A stretch of 64,000 nucleotides of DNA from RDYZ01 sp964518905. Its GTDB lineage: Bacteria > Cyanobacteriota > Cyanobacteriia > Cyanobacteriales > Geitlerinemataceae. Positions 52,751 through 61,510 of this stretch are shown here, one piece after another. The notes under the pieces are model-generated. The model searched no databases and had not been told where the DNA came from. It saw only the letters and a program-made list of their open reading frames with translations. A program made the translations under genes and the position numbers. The stretch covers positions 1 through 64,000 of the forward strand of contig CAZFJL010000007.1 of assembly GCA_964518905.1 (NCBI GenBank). Direction: 5' to 3'. How positions within the stretch are numbered: the stretch's first letter is position 1; each line of letters opens with the position of its first letter.

Positions 52751-54304
52751 GTGAATCACTCGTCTAAGCTCTCGATCGCCGAACACTACCATGATCGCAC
52801 CAAATACAACCCCGAGACGATCGGGCGTAGCGGTGCGGTGATCGACTGGGATCGCCCTCCAGAGACGTTTAAAACGTATCAGATTGGTACAACGATCGAG
52901 CTGCGCCCTTATTTGCTGCGTGAGTCGGAGAATCTCGATACAGGCGATCGTTTTTTGCGGCGGCTGTCGCGTTTGCTGTACCTAACCTACGGCGTCACGG
53001 CCAAAATGCAGGGCATGGGGTCACAGGTGTTCTACCTGCGGACGGCTCCTTCGGCAGGAGGGCTATACCCCGCTGAAATTTACCTGATTTCTCGCGGGAC
53101 GGACGATCTCCCGGCGGGGCTATATAACTATCAAGTCAAAACCCACAGTCTGCATCGCTTTTGGGATAGCGATGCGTGGCCGGGATTGCAAGCGGCGTGT
53201 ATCTGGCATCCGGCACTGGAGACGACACGGCTGGCGATCGTCACCACAGCGGTGTTTTTTCGATCGTTTTGGCGCTATCACGATCGCGCCTATCGCCGGA
53301 TTTATCTCGATACCGGTCACCTGTTGGGCAATCTTGAACTGGCGAGTTCGCTAAATGATTATCGGGTTCACGCGATCGGCGGCTTTCGCGATCGGGCGCT
53401 GAACGATTTGCTCTATCTCGACGGTGAACGCGAAGGCGCCACAGCCGTTTTAGCCCTGGCCGATCGCTACGATCTCGCCCAGGATCTCCCCAGCTACGCC
53501 ACGGCTCTGCCGTCCGGGGTCGATACGGACTATCCCGAACTCGCCGAGGGCAGTCTCCTCGCCCATCTGCACCAGGCCAGCGAAATTGATACCGAGCCGC
53601 GCCTGGGCTGGAAAACGATCGCGGCGAACTTGCCCGCGATCGATAACACCGGCTACGATCTCCCGTTTTGCACAAAGGTTTCGACGGACACGCCGCCGAT
53701 CGATTGGGGCATCGAAGCGGGCGACCTGGAGCGGAGCATCGTGAACCGTCGATCGTGCCGTCGCTACAGCCCGAAGCCGATTTCGATCAGTGACCTTAAA
53801 GCGATTCTCGATTTTGCCTACCATCCCGATCGGTATCATCTCTGGGGGCTTGATCCCGCGCCGGACTATTTTGATCTGCCCAGTATCCGCACCTTCGTCG
53901 CGGTCAGCCACGTGGAGGGTCTCGAAGCGGGCTGTTACTACTACGCACCGGAAGCGGACGAACTGCGGCAAATCCGCTTTAAAAATTTCCGCCGTGAGCT
54001 GCATTTTCTGGCGCTAAATCAAGACCTAGCGCGGGATGCGGGCGCGGTGGTTTTCCATACGGCGGATTTGAGTCAGGCGATCGACCGCTATGGCGATCGT
54101 GCCTATCGCTACCTACATCTCGACGCGGGACATCTGGGGCAGCGGCTCAACCTAGCGGCGGTGGCGATCGGTCTCGGGGCGAGCGGGATTGCGGGCTTTT
54201 TCGATGATCACGTTAACGAGGTGTTGGGCATTCCCCCAGCGGAGGCGGTGTTATATCTCACGACGATCGGTCAACCATTCGGGCGTGATAATGCCGATGG
54301 CTAA
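52751..54304 (+). CDS. SagB/ThcOx-type dehydrogenase with two tandem nitroreductase modules
   Basis: The 517-residue protein contains two flavin-dependent nitroreductase-like halves. The first (about 70-230) has RTAPSAGGLYPAEIYLISRG; the second (about 315-510) has NRRSCRRYSPKPISISDLKA and CYYYAPEADELRQI. SagB enzymes oxidise azolines in peptide natural products. Here no cyclodehydratase, precursor peptide or transporter gene is nearby, and standalone copies are common in cyanobacteria, so the role may differ. It uses ATG at 52751. The gene is convergent with proB. Confidence 0.85.
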   Translation: MNHSSKLSIAEHYHDRTKYNPETIGRSGAVIDWDRPPETFKTYQIGTTIELRPYLLRESENLDTGDRFLRRLSRLLYLTYGVTAKMQGMGSQVFYLRTAPSAGGLYPAEIYLISRGTDDLPAGLYNYQVKTHSLHRFWDSDAWPGLQAACIWHPALETTRLAIVTTAVFFRSFWRYHDRAYRRIYLDTGHLLGNLELASSLNDYRVHAIGGFRDRALNDLLYLDGEREGATAVLALADRYDLAQDLPSYATALPSGVDTDYPELAEGSLLAHLHQASEIDTEPRLGWKTIAANLPAIDNTGYDLPFCTKVSTDTPPIDWGIEAGDLERSIVNRRSCRRYSPKPISISDLKAILDFAYHPDRYHLWGLDPAPDYFDLPSIRTFVAVSHVEGLEAGCYYYAPEADELRQIRFKNFRRELHFLALNQDLARDAGAVVFHTADLSQAIDRYGDRAYRYLHLDAGHLGQRLNLAAVAIGLGASGIAGFFDDHVNEVLGIPPAEAVLYLTTIGQPFGRDNADG

Positions 54305-54317
54305 TCCAAAAATAAAC

Positions 54318-54340
54318 GTAGGGTGGGCATCGCCCACCAT
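54318..54340. repeat. GTAGGGTGGGCA-type palindrome between SagB-like gene and proB
   Basis: GGTGGGCATCGCCCACC is a palindrome with one central mismatch pair. It belongs to the same dispersed family as 37125-37142, 37172-37193 and 52341-52380. It lies between two convergent genes and may help termination. Confidence 0.6.
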
Positions 54341-54366
54341 CCCCCAAACGCTTTCACTATCACATC

Positions 54367-55557
54367 TTAAAGCTCCACCAACAGCGCTAAATTATCGCGA
54401 TGGACGATCGTCGCGGGGCCGTTGTAGCCCAAAATCGTCTCAATTTCGCCCGATTGCCGTCCCGCGATTTGCCCCAGTTCCACACTGGTGTAGTTGACAA
54501 TTCCCCGCGCGAAGGTTGCGCCGTGCCGATCGCACAATTCCACCGCCTCCAACGCCTGAAACTCACCGTCGATCCGCACAATTCCCGCCGCCAGCAACGA
54601 CTTTCCGCCTCGCCCGATCGCCGTCACCGCACCCTCATCAAGATAAATACACCCCTGCGCCACCAGCCCATAGGCCAGCCAGCGTTTCCGCGCCGAGTCC
54701 GTCGAGAGTTCCGGATCGAAGCGTGTCCCGATCGCCTTGCCATTGAGAATATCGATCGGGTTTTGCGGATTTTGACTGGAGGTGATTACCGTCGTCACCC
54801 CGGAATCGGTGGCAATGCGAGCCGCTGTGAGCTTGGTTTGCATTCCGCCCGTTCCCCAGCCGCTGCTGCTGCTGCTATCGGTGCGGATACTGGCTTCGAG
54901 CTGGGTTAGCTCTTCGCGGTTGGCGACGCGATCGATCGGGATGGCGTCGGGGTTGCGGGTCGGGTCGGCGGAGTAGAGCCGATCGACATCGGTGAGCAGG
55001 AGCAGCCAGTCGGCGCCGATCGCGCTGGCGACCAAGGCGCTGAGGGTATCGTTATCGCCAAATTTGAGTTCGTCATTGGCGATCGGGTCGTTTTCATTGA
55101 CGATCGGCACGATGCCCAGGTCGAGCAGTTCTGCGAGGGTATTGCAGGCGTTGACGTAGCTCGCACGGCGCACGAGATCGCCACGGGTAAGCAAGACTTG
55201 GGCGATCGGCTGCTGGAGCGAGGTGAATAAATCATCGTAAATCCGCATCAGTCGTCCCTGACCGACGGCGGCGACCGCCTGTTTGGTCACAATATTGCGC
55301 GGTCGTTCGGTCATGCCCAGACGCGCACAGCCCACGCCCACCGCACCGGACGAGACCAGCACCACGCGATGACCGAGGCGACGCAGACTGCACACGGTTT
55401 CGACCAGGCTAGCGATCGTGGCGATCGCGAGGCTGCCGGTCTCGGGCTGGGTGAGGCTGGATGTGCCGATTTTGAGGACGACGGTTTGGGGCGTTCTCGT
55501 GGGGGAATCGTTGGCGGCGTCAGGGTTGGGCGTGTTGGGTGGTGGCGACGAGGTCAT
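54367..55557 (-). CDS. proB: Glutamate 5-kinase
   Basis: ProB phosphorylates glutamate in the first step of proline synthesis. The 396-residue protein has the amino-acid-kinase domain (VLKIGTSSLTQ, VVLVSSGAVGVGCARLGM, PIVNENDPIANDELKFGDND, LLLTDVDRLYSADP) and a C-terminal PUA domain (GAVTAIGRGGKSLLAAGIVR) starting near 310. Feedback inhibition by proline is usual. A Ser/Pro/Asn-rich extension of about 20 residues precedes the domain. No proA is adjacent. Confidence 0.95.
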   Translation of the reverse strand: MTSSPPPNTPNPDAANDSPTRTPQTVVLKIGTSSLTQPETGSLAIATIASLVETVCSLRRLGHRVVLVSSGAVGVGCARLGMTERPRNIVTKQAVAAVGQGRLMRIYDDLFTSLQQPIAQVLLTRGDLVRRASYVNACNTLAELLDLGIVPIVNENDPIANDELKFGDNDTLSALVASAIGADWLLLLTDVDRLYSADPTRNPDAIPIDRVANREELTQLEASIRTDSSSSSGWGTGGMQTKLTAARIATDSGVTTVITSSQNPQNPIDILNGKAIGTRFDPELSTDSARKRWLAYGLVAQGCIYLDEGAVTAIGRGGKSLLAAGIVRIDGEFQALEAVELCDRHGATFARGIVNYTSVELGQIAGRQSGEIETILGYNGPATIVHRDNLALLVEL

Positions 55558-55583
55558 GTAAAAGTGGTGATATCGAAGATACT

Positions 55584-55672
55584 CTCATTTAAGCTGGAAA
55601 CCGCACTTCGACTCCGCTCAGTGCTCTCAGTTTTTGGATGCGTCCTAACCCAATCGTTTTTCGCTCTATCGA
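55584..55672. repeat. Degenerate copy of the 18.7-kb MITE-like element
   Basis: The reverse complement contains GAGCACTGAGCGGAGTCGAA and GTGCGGTTTCCAGC, the core seen at 8.1 and 18.7 kb. GTCCTAACCCAATCG and GCTCTATCGAG match the right end of the 18.7-kb element. The left end has decayed. It lies between proB and nth. Confidence 0.55.
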
Positions 55673-55675
55673 GCC

Positions 55676-56347
55676 TTAACGTTTCGCTTGATAACCCTTC
55701 GCGGCACGACACAGATCGACCAACTGGCAGCGATCGCAAGCCGGTTTACGCGCATCGCACACCGCCCGCCCGTGGTAAATCAAGCGAATCGACAGATTTT
55801 CCCACTCCGCCTGCGGGATCAAAGGCATCAGATCTCGCTCGACCTGCACCGGGTTCGTATGTTTCGTCAGCCCTAACCGATGGCTCAACCGCTTCACATG
55901 CGTATCCACCGTCACGCCCGCATTAATCCCAAAGGCGTGCGCCAGCACCACATTCGCCGTTTTTCGCGCCACCCCCGGCAGCGTCAGCAGATCCTCCATC
56001 GTTCGCGGCACATCCCCGCCAAACTCCTCGACAATTCTTTGACAGGCTCCCTGAATATTTTTCGCCTTATTTCTAAAAAAGCCCGTCGATCGCACCAAGG
56101 TTTCGATCGCCTCGCGCGACGCGCCCGCCAGCGCCGGAGCATCGGGATACTGGCGAAACAGCTCCGGCGTCACCTTATTCACCCGCTCATCCGTACACTG
56201 CGCCGACAGGATCGTCGCGACCAAAAGCTGCACCGGCGTTGCATAGTCCAGGCTACAGGTGGCATCGGGGTAGAGTTCCGTGAGGCGGGCGAAGACTTCC
56301 GTGGCGCGTCGTTTTTTGGTGAGGCGTGGGGCGATCGATTTTGTCAT
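55676..56347 (-). CDS. nth: Endonuclease III
   Basis: A DNA glycosylase/AP lyase that removes oxidised pyrimidines. Numbered from MTKSIAPRLTKKRRATEVFA (223 residues), the helix-hairpin-helix LPGVARKTANVV carries K129, and D148 is in VDTHVKRLSHRLG. The C-terminal 4Fe-4S motif is C197-x6-C204-x2-C207-x5-C213. The longer frame from 56437 would cross the hairpin at 56386-56414 and is rejected. It follows rseP on the same strand after about 100 bp. Confidence 0.95.
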   Translation of the reverse strand: MTKSIAPRLTKKRRATEVFARLTELYPDATCSLDYATPVQLLVATILSAQCTDERVNKVTPELFRQYPDAPALAGASREAIETLVRSTGFFRNKAKNIQGACQRIVEEFGGDVPRTMEDLLTLPGVARKTANVVLAHAFGINAGVTVDTHVKRLSHRLGLTKHTNPVQVERDLMPLIPQAEWENLSIRLIYHGRAVCDARKPACDRCQLVDLCRAAKGYQAKR

Positions 56348-56385
56348 CAGCGTGAACGGGAAAGTGGGAGCAGGAAAAATGCGAA

Positions 56386-56414
56386 AAGTCGAAGTTCTCC
56401 AAGAACTCCGACTT
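56386..56414 (-). terminator. Hairpin between rseP and nth
   Basis: On the minus strand AAGTCGGAGTTCT and AGAACTTCGACTT pair around TGG with one mismatch, followed by TTCGCATTTTT. It is probably the rseP terminator or an attenuating hairpin before nth. Confidence 0.55.
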
Positions 56415-56450
56415 CTGAGGTGAGGTGAGGTCATCAAACAGGTTAAGACC

Positions 56451-57542
56451 CTAGCGAGTCAACTGCTGCACCCATTCCAACTGGCTGGTATCGCGCACGA
56501 TCAGGAAAATCCCCAGACCGAACAGCAACAGCAAACCCGACTGCATGACACCGTCCTGGATATGTACCGGAACCGGCTTACCGCGCAGCCCTTCGACGAT
56601 CAAAAACGCGAGCTGACCGCCATCGAGCGCCGGGAGCGGCAGGATGTTGATGATCGCCAGGTTGATGCTAATCACCGCTGCGAACACGAGCAGATTGGTC
56701 GCATTATCCTCGGCAACAACCGCGCCTTGCTGCACGATTTTGACGGGGCTGGCAAGTTGTCCCGCTGTTTCACCAAAGTTTGTGATCAGGCGATAAAACC
56801 CGCCCGCTGTGCCGACAAAAATCGCCTGGAAGCGCTGGGCTCCGAGGGTGAAAATTTCGCCGATCCCATTGGGCTGACGAAAGACGGGATCACCATTTGG
56901 CGAAAGCTGTACGCCGATGCGTCCTAGCCCTTCGCTACTTTTTTCCGGGGTCGTCGTGAGCGTCAGGGTTTCGCCACCGCGTAGCACGTCCAAGACGATC
57001 GCCTGTTCCGGGCTACGCTCGATCGCCGTTTTGAGGTCAATAATCGCGTTTTCGCTCGCCGGTAGCGCTTCGCCATCGATCGCAATGATCGTATCGCCGG
57101 ACTTTATCCCCGCTTTCGCTGCCGGACTGTCCGTCGTCATCACCTGCGGTACAGCCACTCCCGGCTGATAGTTAAACCCTTCTGGCACGCCCGTCGCGCC
57201 GACCTGCATCACCAGCACGACATAGGCAAAGATCAGATTGGCGATCACGCCTGCGCTGATGACGATCGCGCGATCGAGGACCGGACGGTTACGCAGCAAA
57301 TCGGGATCTTCGGGCGGAATCGTGCTGTCGGGATCATCATCGGGAAAGCCGACAAATCCGCCCAGAGGAAACGCCCGCACTGCATATTCTGTTTTTGCGC
57401 CCTGATATTTCAGCAGGACGGGGCCGAAGCCAAGGGAAAACCGATTGACGTGAATTCCCTGCAATCGAGCCGCGAGAAAGTGACCGAGTTCGTGAACGGC
57501 GATCAACAACGCCAGCACGGCGATTGCAGCCAAAACAGACAT
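56451..57542 (-). CDS. rseP: RIP metalloprotease, site-2 protease family (RseP)
   Basis: An intramembrane zinc protease of 363 residues. The zinc motif HELGH (H17, E18, H21) is in the first membrane helix. The third ligand is in LPALDGGQLAFLI near the C-terminal helices. One PDZ domain (about 125-200, SPAAKAGIKSGDTIIAIDGE) lies between. About four membrane helices are visible. In bacteria these enzymes cut anti-sigma factors and leftover signal peptides. No sigma factor gene is adjacent. Confidence 0.94.
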   Translation of the reverse strand: MSVLAAIAVLALLIAVHELGHFLAARLQGIHVNRFSLGFGPVLLKYQGAKTEYAVRAFPLGGFVGFPDDDPDSTIPPEDPDLLRNRPVLDRAIVISAGVIANLIFAYVVLVMQVGATGVPEGFNYQPGVAVPQVMTTDSPAAKAGIKSGDTIIAIDGEALPASENAIIDLKTAIERSPEQAIVLDVLRGGETLTLTTTPEKSSEGLGRIGVQLSPNGDPVFRQPNGIGEIFTLGAQRFQAIFVGTAGGFYRLITNFGETAGQLASPVKIVQQGAVVAEDNATNLLVFAAVISINLAIINILPLPALDGGQLAFLIVEGLRGKPVPVHIQDGVMQSGLLLLFGLGIFLIVRDTSQLEWVQQLTR

Positions 57543-57597
57543 AAGTTACCTATGAAAAACTAGCGACGGGGAAACGATCGGAACCAATAAAGCAAAC

Positions 57598-57642
57598 AAA
57601 AGGGGCGGTACTGTCACGCCATCGTGCAAGCACCGTCCCTTA
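57598..57642 (-). terminator. Rho-independent terminator of ppc
   Basis: On the minus strand AAGGGACGGTGCTTG and the arm containing ACCGCCCCTT pair around a loop, followed by TTGTTTGCTTT. It lies about 40 bp after the ppc stop codon and before rseP. Confidence 0.65.
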
Positions 57643-57678
57643 TTCTAAAACGTTTTGCCGGAAGGCTGGGATCGCGGA

Positions 57679-60678
57679 TCAGCCCGTGTTACGCATCCCG
57701 GCAGCGATGCCGTTGAGCGTCAGCAGTGCGCCGCGTAGCAGTTCGCTCTTGCTATAGCGCGACTGAATCACGCCCGGTGTCATGTTTGTACCGTGGTTAC
57801 GCAGGCGTTTGAGCAGGGCGACTTGGAGTAAACCAAGCGGGACGATCGTCGCGTTGCGTAGTTCAACCGACCGCTGCAAGGCGAGATCACCATCGAGCAG
57901 GCGCGTGTGACCGGAAATCGTCGAAACCAGCTCACAGGTGCGGTGATATTCATCCGAGATTTGGTTGAACAGCACCATGAAGCGATCGACATCCTCGGGG
58001 TTGGCCAGCTCGCGGAGATAATGCTCGGCGATTTGCAAATCTACCTTTGCGAGGGTCATTTCGACTTTGGAAATCACCATCTTGAAGAACGGCCATTTGA
58101 GGTAGAAATAGCGCAACAGACGGAGGTGCTCATCTGGTTTTTCGTCGAGGAACTCTTGGATCGCCGTACCGACGCCGTACCAGGCCGGGAGCAAAAAGCG
58201 GGTTTGCGTCCAGCTAAACACCCAGGGGATCGCCCGCAGGCTGCCGATGTCTTTCGTGCCTTTTTTGCGGCGTGCCGGACGCGACGAGATTTGCAGTTGG
58301 CTGATCTCGGCGATCGGCGTGATCTGCATGAAAAAGTCAACGAAGTCGGGCTGATCGTAAATCAAGGCGCGATAGTGCGATCGCGACTTCATCGACAGCT
58401 CTTCCATCAGCTCATTCCAGGGGGCGATATCGTCGAAGCGCGTCCCGAGCAAACTGGACTGAATCACCGCCGAGGCCACGGTTTCCAGGTGATACATCGC
58501 CAAATCCGGCAAGCTGTACTTCGAGGCCAGCACTTCGCCCTGCTCGGTGATCTTGATGCGCCCGTCGATCGTCTCGCCCGGTTGCGCCAAAATCGCCTCG
58601 TAGGCGGGGCCGCCACCACGACCGACAGAACCGCCGCGACCGTGGAAAATCCGTAGCTTCACACCAAAGGGATTGGCCACCTCTTGTAGAGCTTTTTGGG
58701 CTTTGTGGATTTCCCAGTTGCTGCTCAGGAAGCCCGAATCTTTGTTGCTATCGGAATAGCCCAGCATGATCTCTTGCAGCGCCACATCGGTTAGCTCGTG
58801 GACATGTCCGCCATCGAGCATCGATCGATAGAGCGGCAACCCAAACAGGTCTTTCATTACGCGCGGCGCACGCTTCAAGTCTTCGACCGTCTCGAACAGC
58901 GGTACAACCCGTAGCGTTCCAGTTCCCGTCGCCGGATCGTAGAGTCCGGCTTCTTTGGCGAGCAGCAGCACTTCGAGCAGATCGCTGGCCTCCTGACTCA
59001 TGCTGATGATATAGGTCTGGCACAGCTCCACGCCGAATTCCTGCTGGAGCAGGCGCACAATGCGGAACGTCTCGATCGTCTCGCGGGTGGTTTCGGAAAA
59101 CGGCATTTCCGTCGGGGTCAGCGGTCGGCGGGTTTGCAGCTCGCTAGTCAACCAGGCAACGCGCTCGGCCTCGTCCATGTCGTTGTAGGACTTGGGCAGG
59201 ATTTGCAGGTAGTCGGCAATTTCGGAAATGGTGTCAGAGTGCCGCGAGGACTCTTGACGAATGTCGAGGTGCGCTAGGTTAAAGCCAAAAATTTCGACCT
59301 GACAAATCAGCGTTTCCAGCTCACTACAGCTCAGACCCGTTTCCTTGAGGTTGCGCTGAATCAGTTGCAGTTCACGCAGGAAATCAACACCGGAATGGTA
59401 AATCGGCACCGACTGACGATCGGGCACTCTTTGTTTCCAGTCGTCCGCGTTAAACAGCGCTTGGTTGCGATCGCGGGTGTTCTCCAGCCGCTTTTTAACG
59501 TAGGCCAGTTTGAGGCGATAGGGTTCTTGACGATAGCGAATGGCGAGTTCGTCGTAGACATCGCTCATATCGAGGCGATCTTGTTCTACCGATTCCAATA
59601 ACTCGGGCAACACCTCGCTCCAGTGCAGCGACAGACTGAGCGCTTCGGTGAGGGTATCGATCGCCGAAAGATATTTTTCCAGGACAAGATCGCGCTGATA
59701 GCAGGAGGTTCGCCACGTGACTTGAGGCGTCACCGAAGGGTTACCATCGCGATCCGATCCAACCCAGGAGCCAAAACTACAAAAGTTGTAGCTGGGCGGT
59801 TCTAGCTCCGGGAAAACCGCTTTGAGGTTGCGTTCAAAGCGCTGATAGAGCTTCGGTAAGGCGTCGAACAAAACCTCTTTGAAGTAATGCAGCGCGTATT
59901 CAACCTCGTCGATTACCGTCGGTTTAAACTGGTGCAGCTCATCGGTACGCCACCAGAGGCGAATCTCCTCGGTGAGCTGCTCGGTTAACATATCGGCTTC
60001 GAGGGACACGACCGAGCTGAGGTTCGTCATGCTGTCTTCAATGCGATCGAGCTGACGCAGAATTTTCGCGATGCTGCGCTGTTTGGCGCGAATCGTCCGG
60101 CGCACAATCTCGGTCGGGTGAGCGGTGAAGACGAGGCGAATATCGAGATGATCCAGCAGATTTTGAATCAGACGTGGCGGAACATTGAGGGTTTTGAGGG
60201 TTGGGAAAAGTGAACCGAAGGTCGCTTGAACCGGGCGAGCATCGGCATTCGGTTCGTTATCCGGTATATTTTTGCCGTCAACGTCAACCTCAATTTTAGA
60301 GATCGAATCTTCGGTGAACTTGAGCCGAGCATTGGCGCTCGCACTACGCTGATCCTGCTGTTCGTAGTGTTGCTCAACGATGTTAATGAGCTGAAAGTAC
60401 AGCGCAAAACCACGCGCGGCTCGAATTGCGTCATTGAGTTCGAGATTCTCGATCATGGCGATCGCGGGTGAGTGACGCAAATCAACGATCTGACCGCCCG
60501 GTGCGCCCGTCGTGGCATTGAGCTGCTTGAGCAGATCGACAAGATTTTGACCGCACTCCTGCCGCAAGACCGATTCCCACAGGTCTTCAACGAGCTTGAT
60601 GCGATGACGCAAGCGCAAGCTAGACGGTGATTCGGACGAAATGATTGGGCGTTCGGTGGTCTTTAATCGTGAACTCAT
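57679..60678 (-). CDS. ppc: Phosphoenolpyruvate carboxylase
   Basis: PPC fixes bicarbonate onto PEP to form oxaloacetate, replenishing the cyanobacterial TCA branch. From MSSRLKTTERPIISSESPSS the protein has 999 residues. Conserved motifs are VFTAHPTEIVRRTI with the catalytic His, GYSDSNKDSGFLSSNW, FHGRGGSVGRGGGPAYEAIL and the C-terminal GIAAGMRNTG. A frame extending to 60756 adds 26 hydrophobic/basic residues unlike the family and is rejected. The gene is monocistronic. Confidence 0.96.
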   Translation of the reverse strand: MSSRLKTTERPIISSESPSSLRLRHRIKLVEDLWESVLRQECGQNLVDLLKQLNATTGAPGGQIVDLRHSPAIAMIENLELNDAIRAARGFALYFQLINIVEQHYEQQDQRSASANARLKFTEDSISKIEVDVDGKNIPDNEPNADARPVQATFGSLFPTLKTLNVPPRLIQNLLDHLDIRLVFTAHPTEIVRRTIRAKQRSIAKILRQLDRIEDSMTNLSSVVSLEADMLTEQLTEEIRLWWRTDELHQFKPTVIDEVEYALHYFKEVLFDALPKLYQRFERNLKAVFPELEPPSYNFCSFGSWVGSDRDGNPSVTPQVTWRTSCYQRDLVLEKYLSAIDTLTEALSLSLHWSEVLPELLESVEQDRLDMSDVYDELAIRYRQEPYRLKLAYVKKRLENTRDRNQALFNADDWKQRVPDRQSVPIYHSGVDFLRELQLIQRNLKETGLSCSELETLICQVEIFGFNLAHLDIRQESSRHSDTISEIADYLQILPKSYNDMDEAERVAWLTSELQTRRPLTPTEMPFSETTRETIETFRIVRLLQQEFGVELCQTYIISMSQEASDLLEVLLLAKEAGLYDPATGTGTLRVVPLFETVEDLKRAPRVMKDLFGLPLYRSMLDGGHVHELTDVALQEIMLGYSDSNKDSGFLSSNWEIHKAQKALQEVANPFGVKLRIFHGRGGSVGRGGGPAYEAILAQPGETIDGRIKITEQGEVLASKYSLPDLAMYHLETVASAVIQSSLLGTRFDDIAPWNELMEELSMKSRSHYRALIYDQPDFVDFFMQITPIAEISQLQISSRPARRKKGTKDIGSLRAIPWVFSWTQTRFLLPAWYGVGTAIQEFLDEKPDEHLRLLRYFYLKWPFFKMVISKVEMTLAKVDLQIAEHYLRELANPEDVDRFMVLFNQISDEYHRTCELVSTISGHTRLLDGDLALQRSVELRNATIVPLGLLQVALLKRLRNHGTNMTPGVIQSRYSKSELLRGALLTLNGIAAGMRNTG

Positions 60679-61032
60679 TATGCGTCTTAATAGGGGAGTG
60701 AGAGGAGTAGCAAGGAGGTGGCGACATCCCGGTCGGAAGATGAGGACGAACAGCACTGCTCATCGATGGAATCGGCGTGATCAGCAGACCTCTCTCCATA
60801 CGCTTGCCGGTCTCGACGGGCTAGGACGTGGTGCTGTCGTCCCTCTCTGGGGAGGTGTCGGCAATCAAGTTTCCGAGTCGTCGAGCCGTAAAAGAATGGG
60901 TGAGCCCCGGCTTATCCATACTCGGATTGAACTGAGGCCAAACTCTGTAGCCGGTTTTACCATTTGACCTTGGGATTGGGAGGATGGCGGCAGAACATCA
61001 AGAATTGTGCGAGACAGAGTCCGGATGCAGAG
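60679..61032. other. Intergenic region of 354 bp upstream of ppc
   Basis: A purine-rich stretch (GGGGAGTGAGAGGAGTAG) lies directly upstream of the ppc start and supplies a ribosome-binding site only on the other strand. No coding sequence, clear promoter or RNA gene was recognised. Confidence 0.45.
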
Positions 61033-61263
61033 TCAGGGGACGGTATCGGTTTCCGTCTGGGCTTGAGCCGGGGATTGAGTTGAGGGTTGAACCGAGGGGC
61101 GATCGGGTAAATCGAGCATCGGGAGTCGATCGCCACGAAAGATATTTTCACTGGCCTCGCCCAGGGTTTCGACAGTCCGTGCGATCGCTCGCCCGCACCA
61201 CAAACCCGCAAGCACCGATCCCGTCGAAAGACTGAGTAGTAAATTGGTCGGAGTGGAAGACAT
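61033..61263 (-). CDS. Small hypothetical protein with N-terminal membrane helix
   Basis: Not recognised. The 76-residue protein has a hydrophobic N-terminal helix (TNLLLSLSTGSVLAGLWCGR), a short amphipathic region (TVETLGEASENIFRGDRLP) and a Pro/Gln/Thr-rich tail. The arrangement, codon use and HIP1 content resemble real genes of this genome, but no family match is claimed. It lies upstream of ppc on the same strand and is divergent from the DUF1574 gene. Confidence 0.55.
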   Translation of the reverse strand: MSSTPTNLLLSLSTGSVLAGLWCGRAIARTVETLGEASENIFRGDRLPMLDLPDRPSVQPSTQSPAQAQTETDTVP

Positions 61264-61510
61264 CGATCACTGGTAGAAGGTGGAGGGAATTAATCGTTTG
61301 GCTAAGGCTTGTTTTGACGGGGATGTTGCAGGCAAAAAAGCAGACAACACGAAACTAATATAGCGGTCTGATCGACGATGCCAAAATTATGATTCGTTGC
61401 TCAATACGACGTATTGGTTACAAAAACGTACTGAGAAACCTGACATGGGGTCGGAATGCAGCTTAGAATTGACGCAACTTTGCAACCTCTAGGCGAAAAG
61501 GACGGTATTG

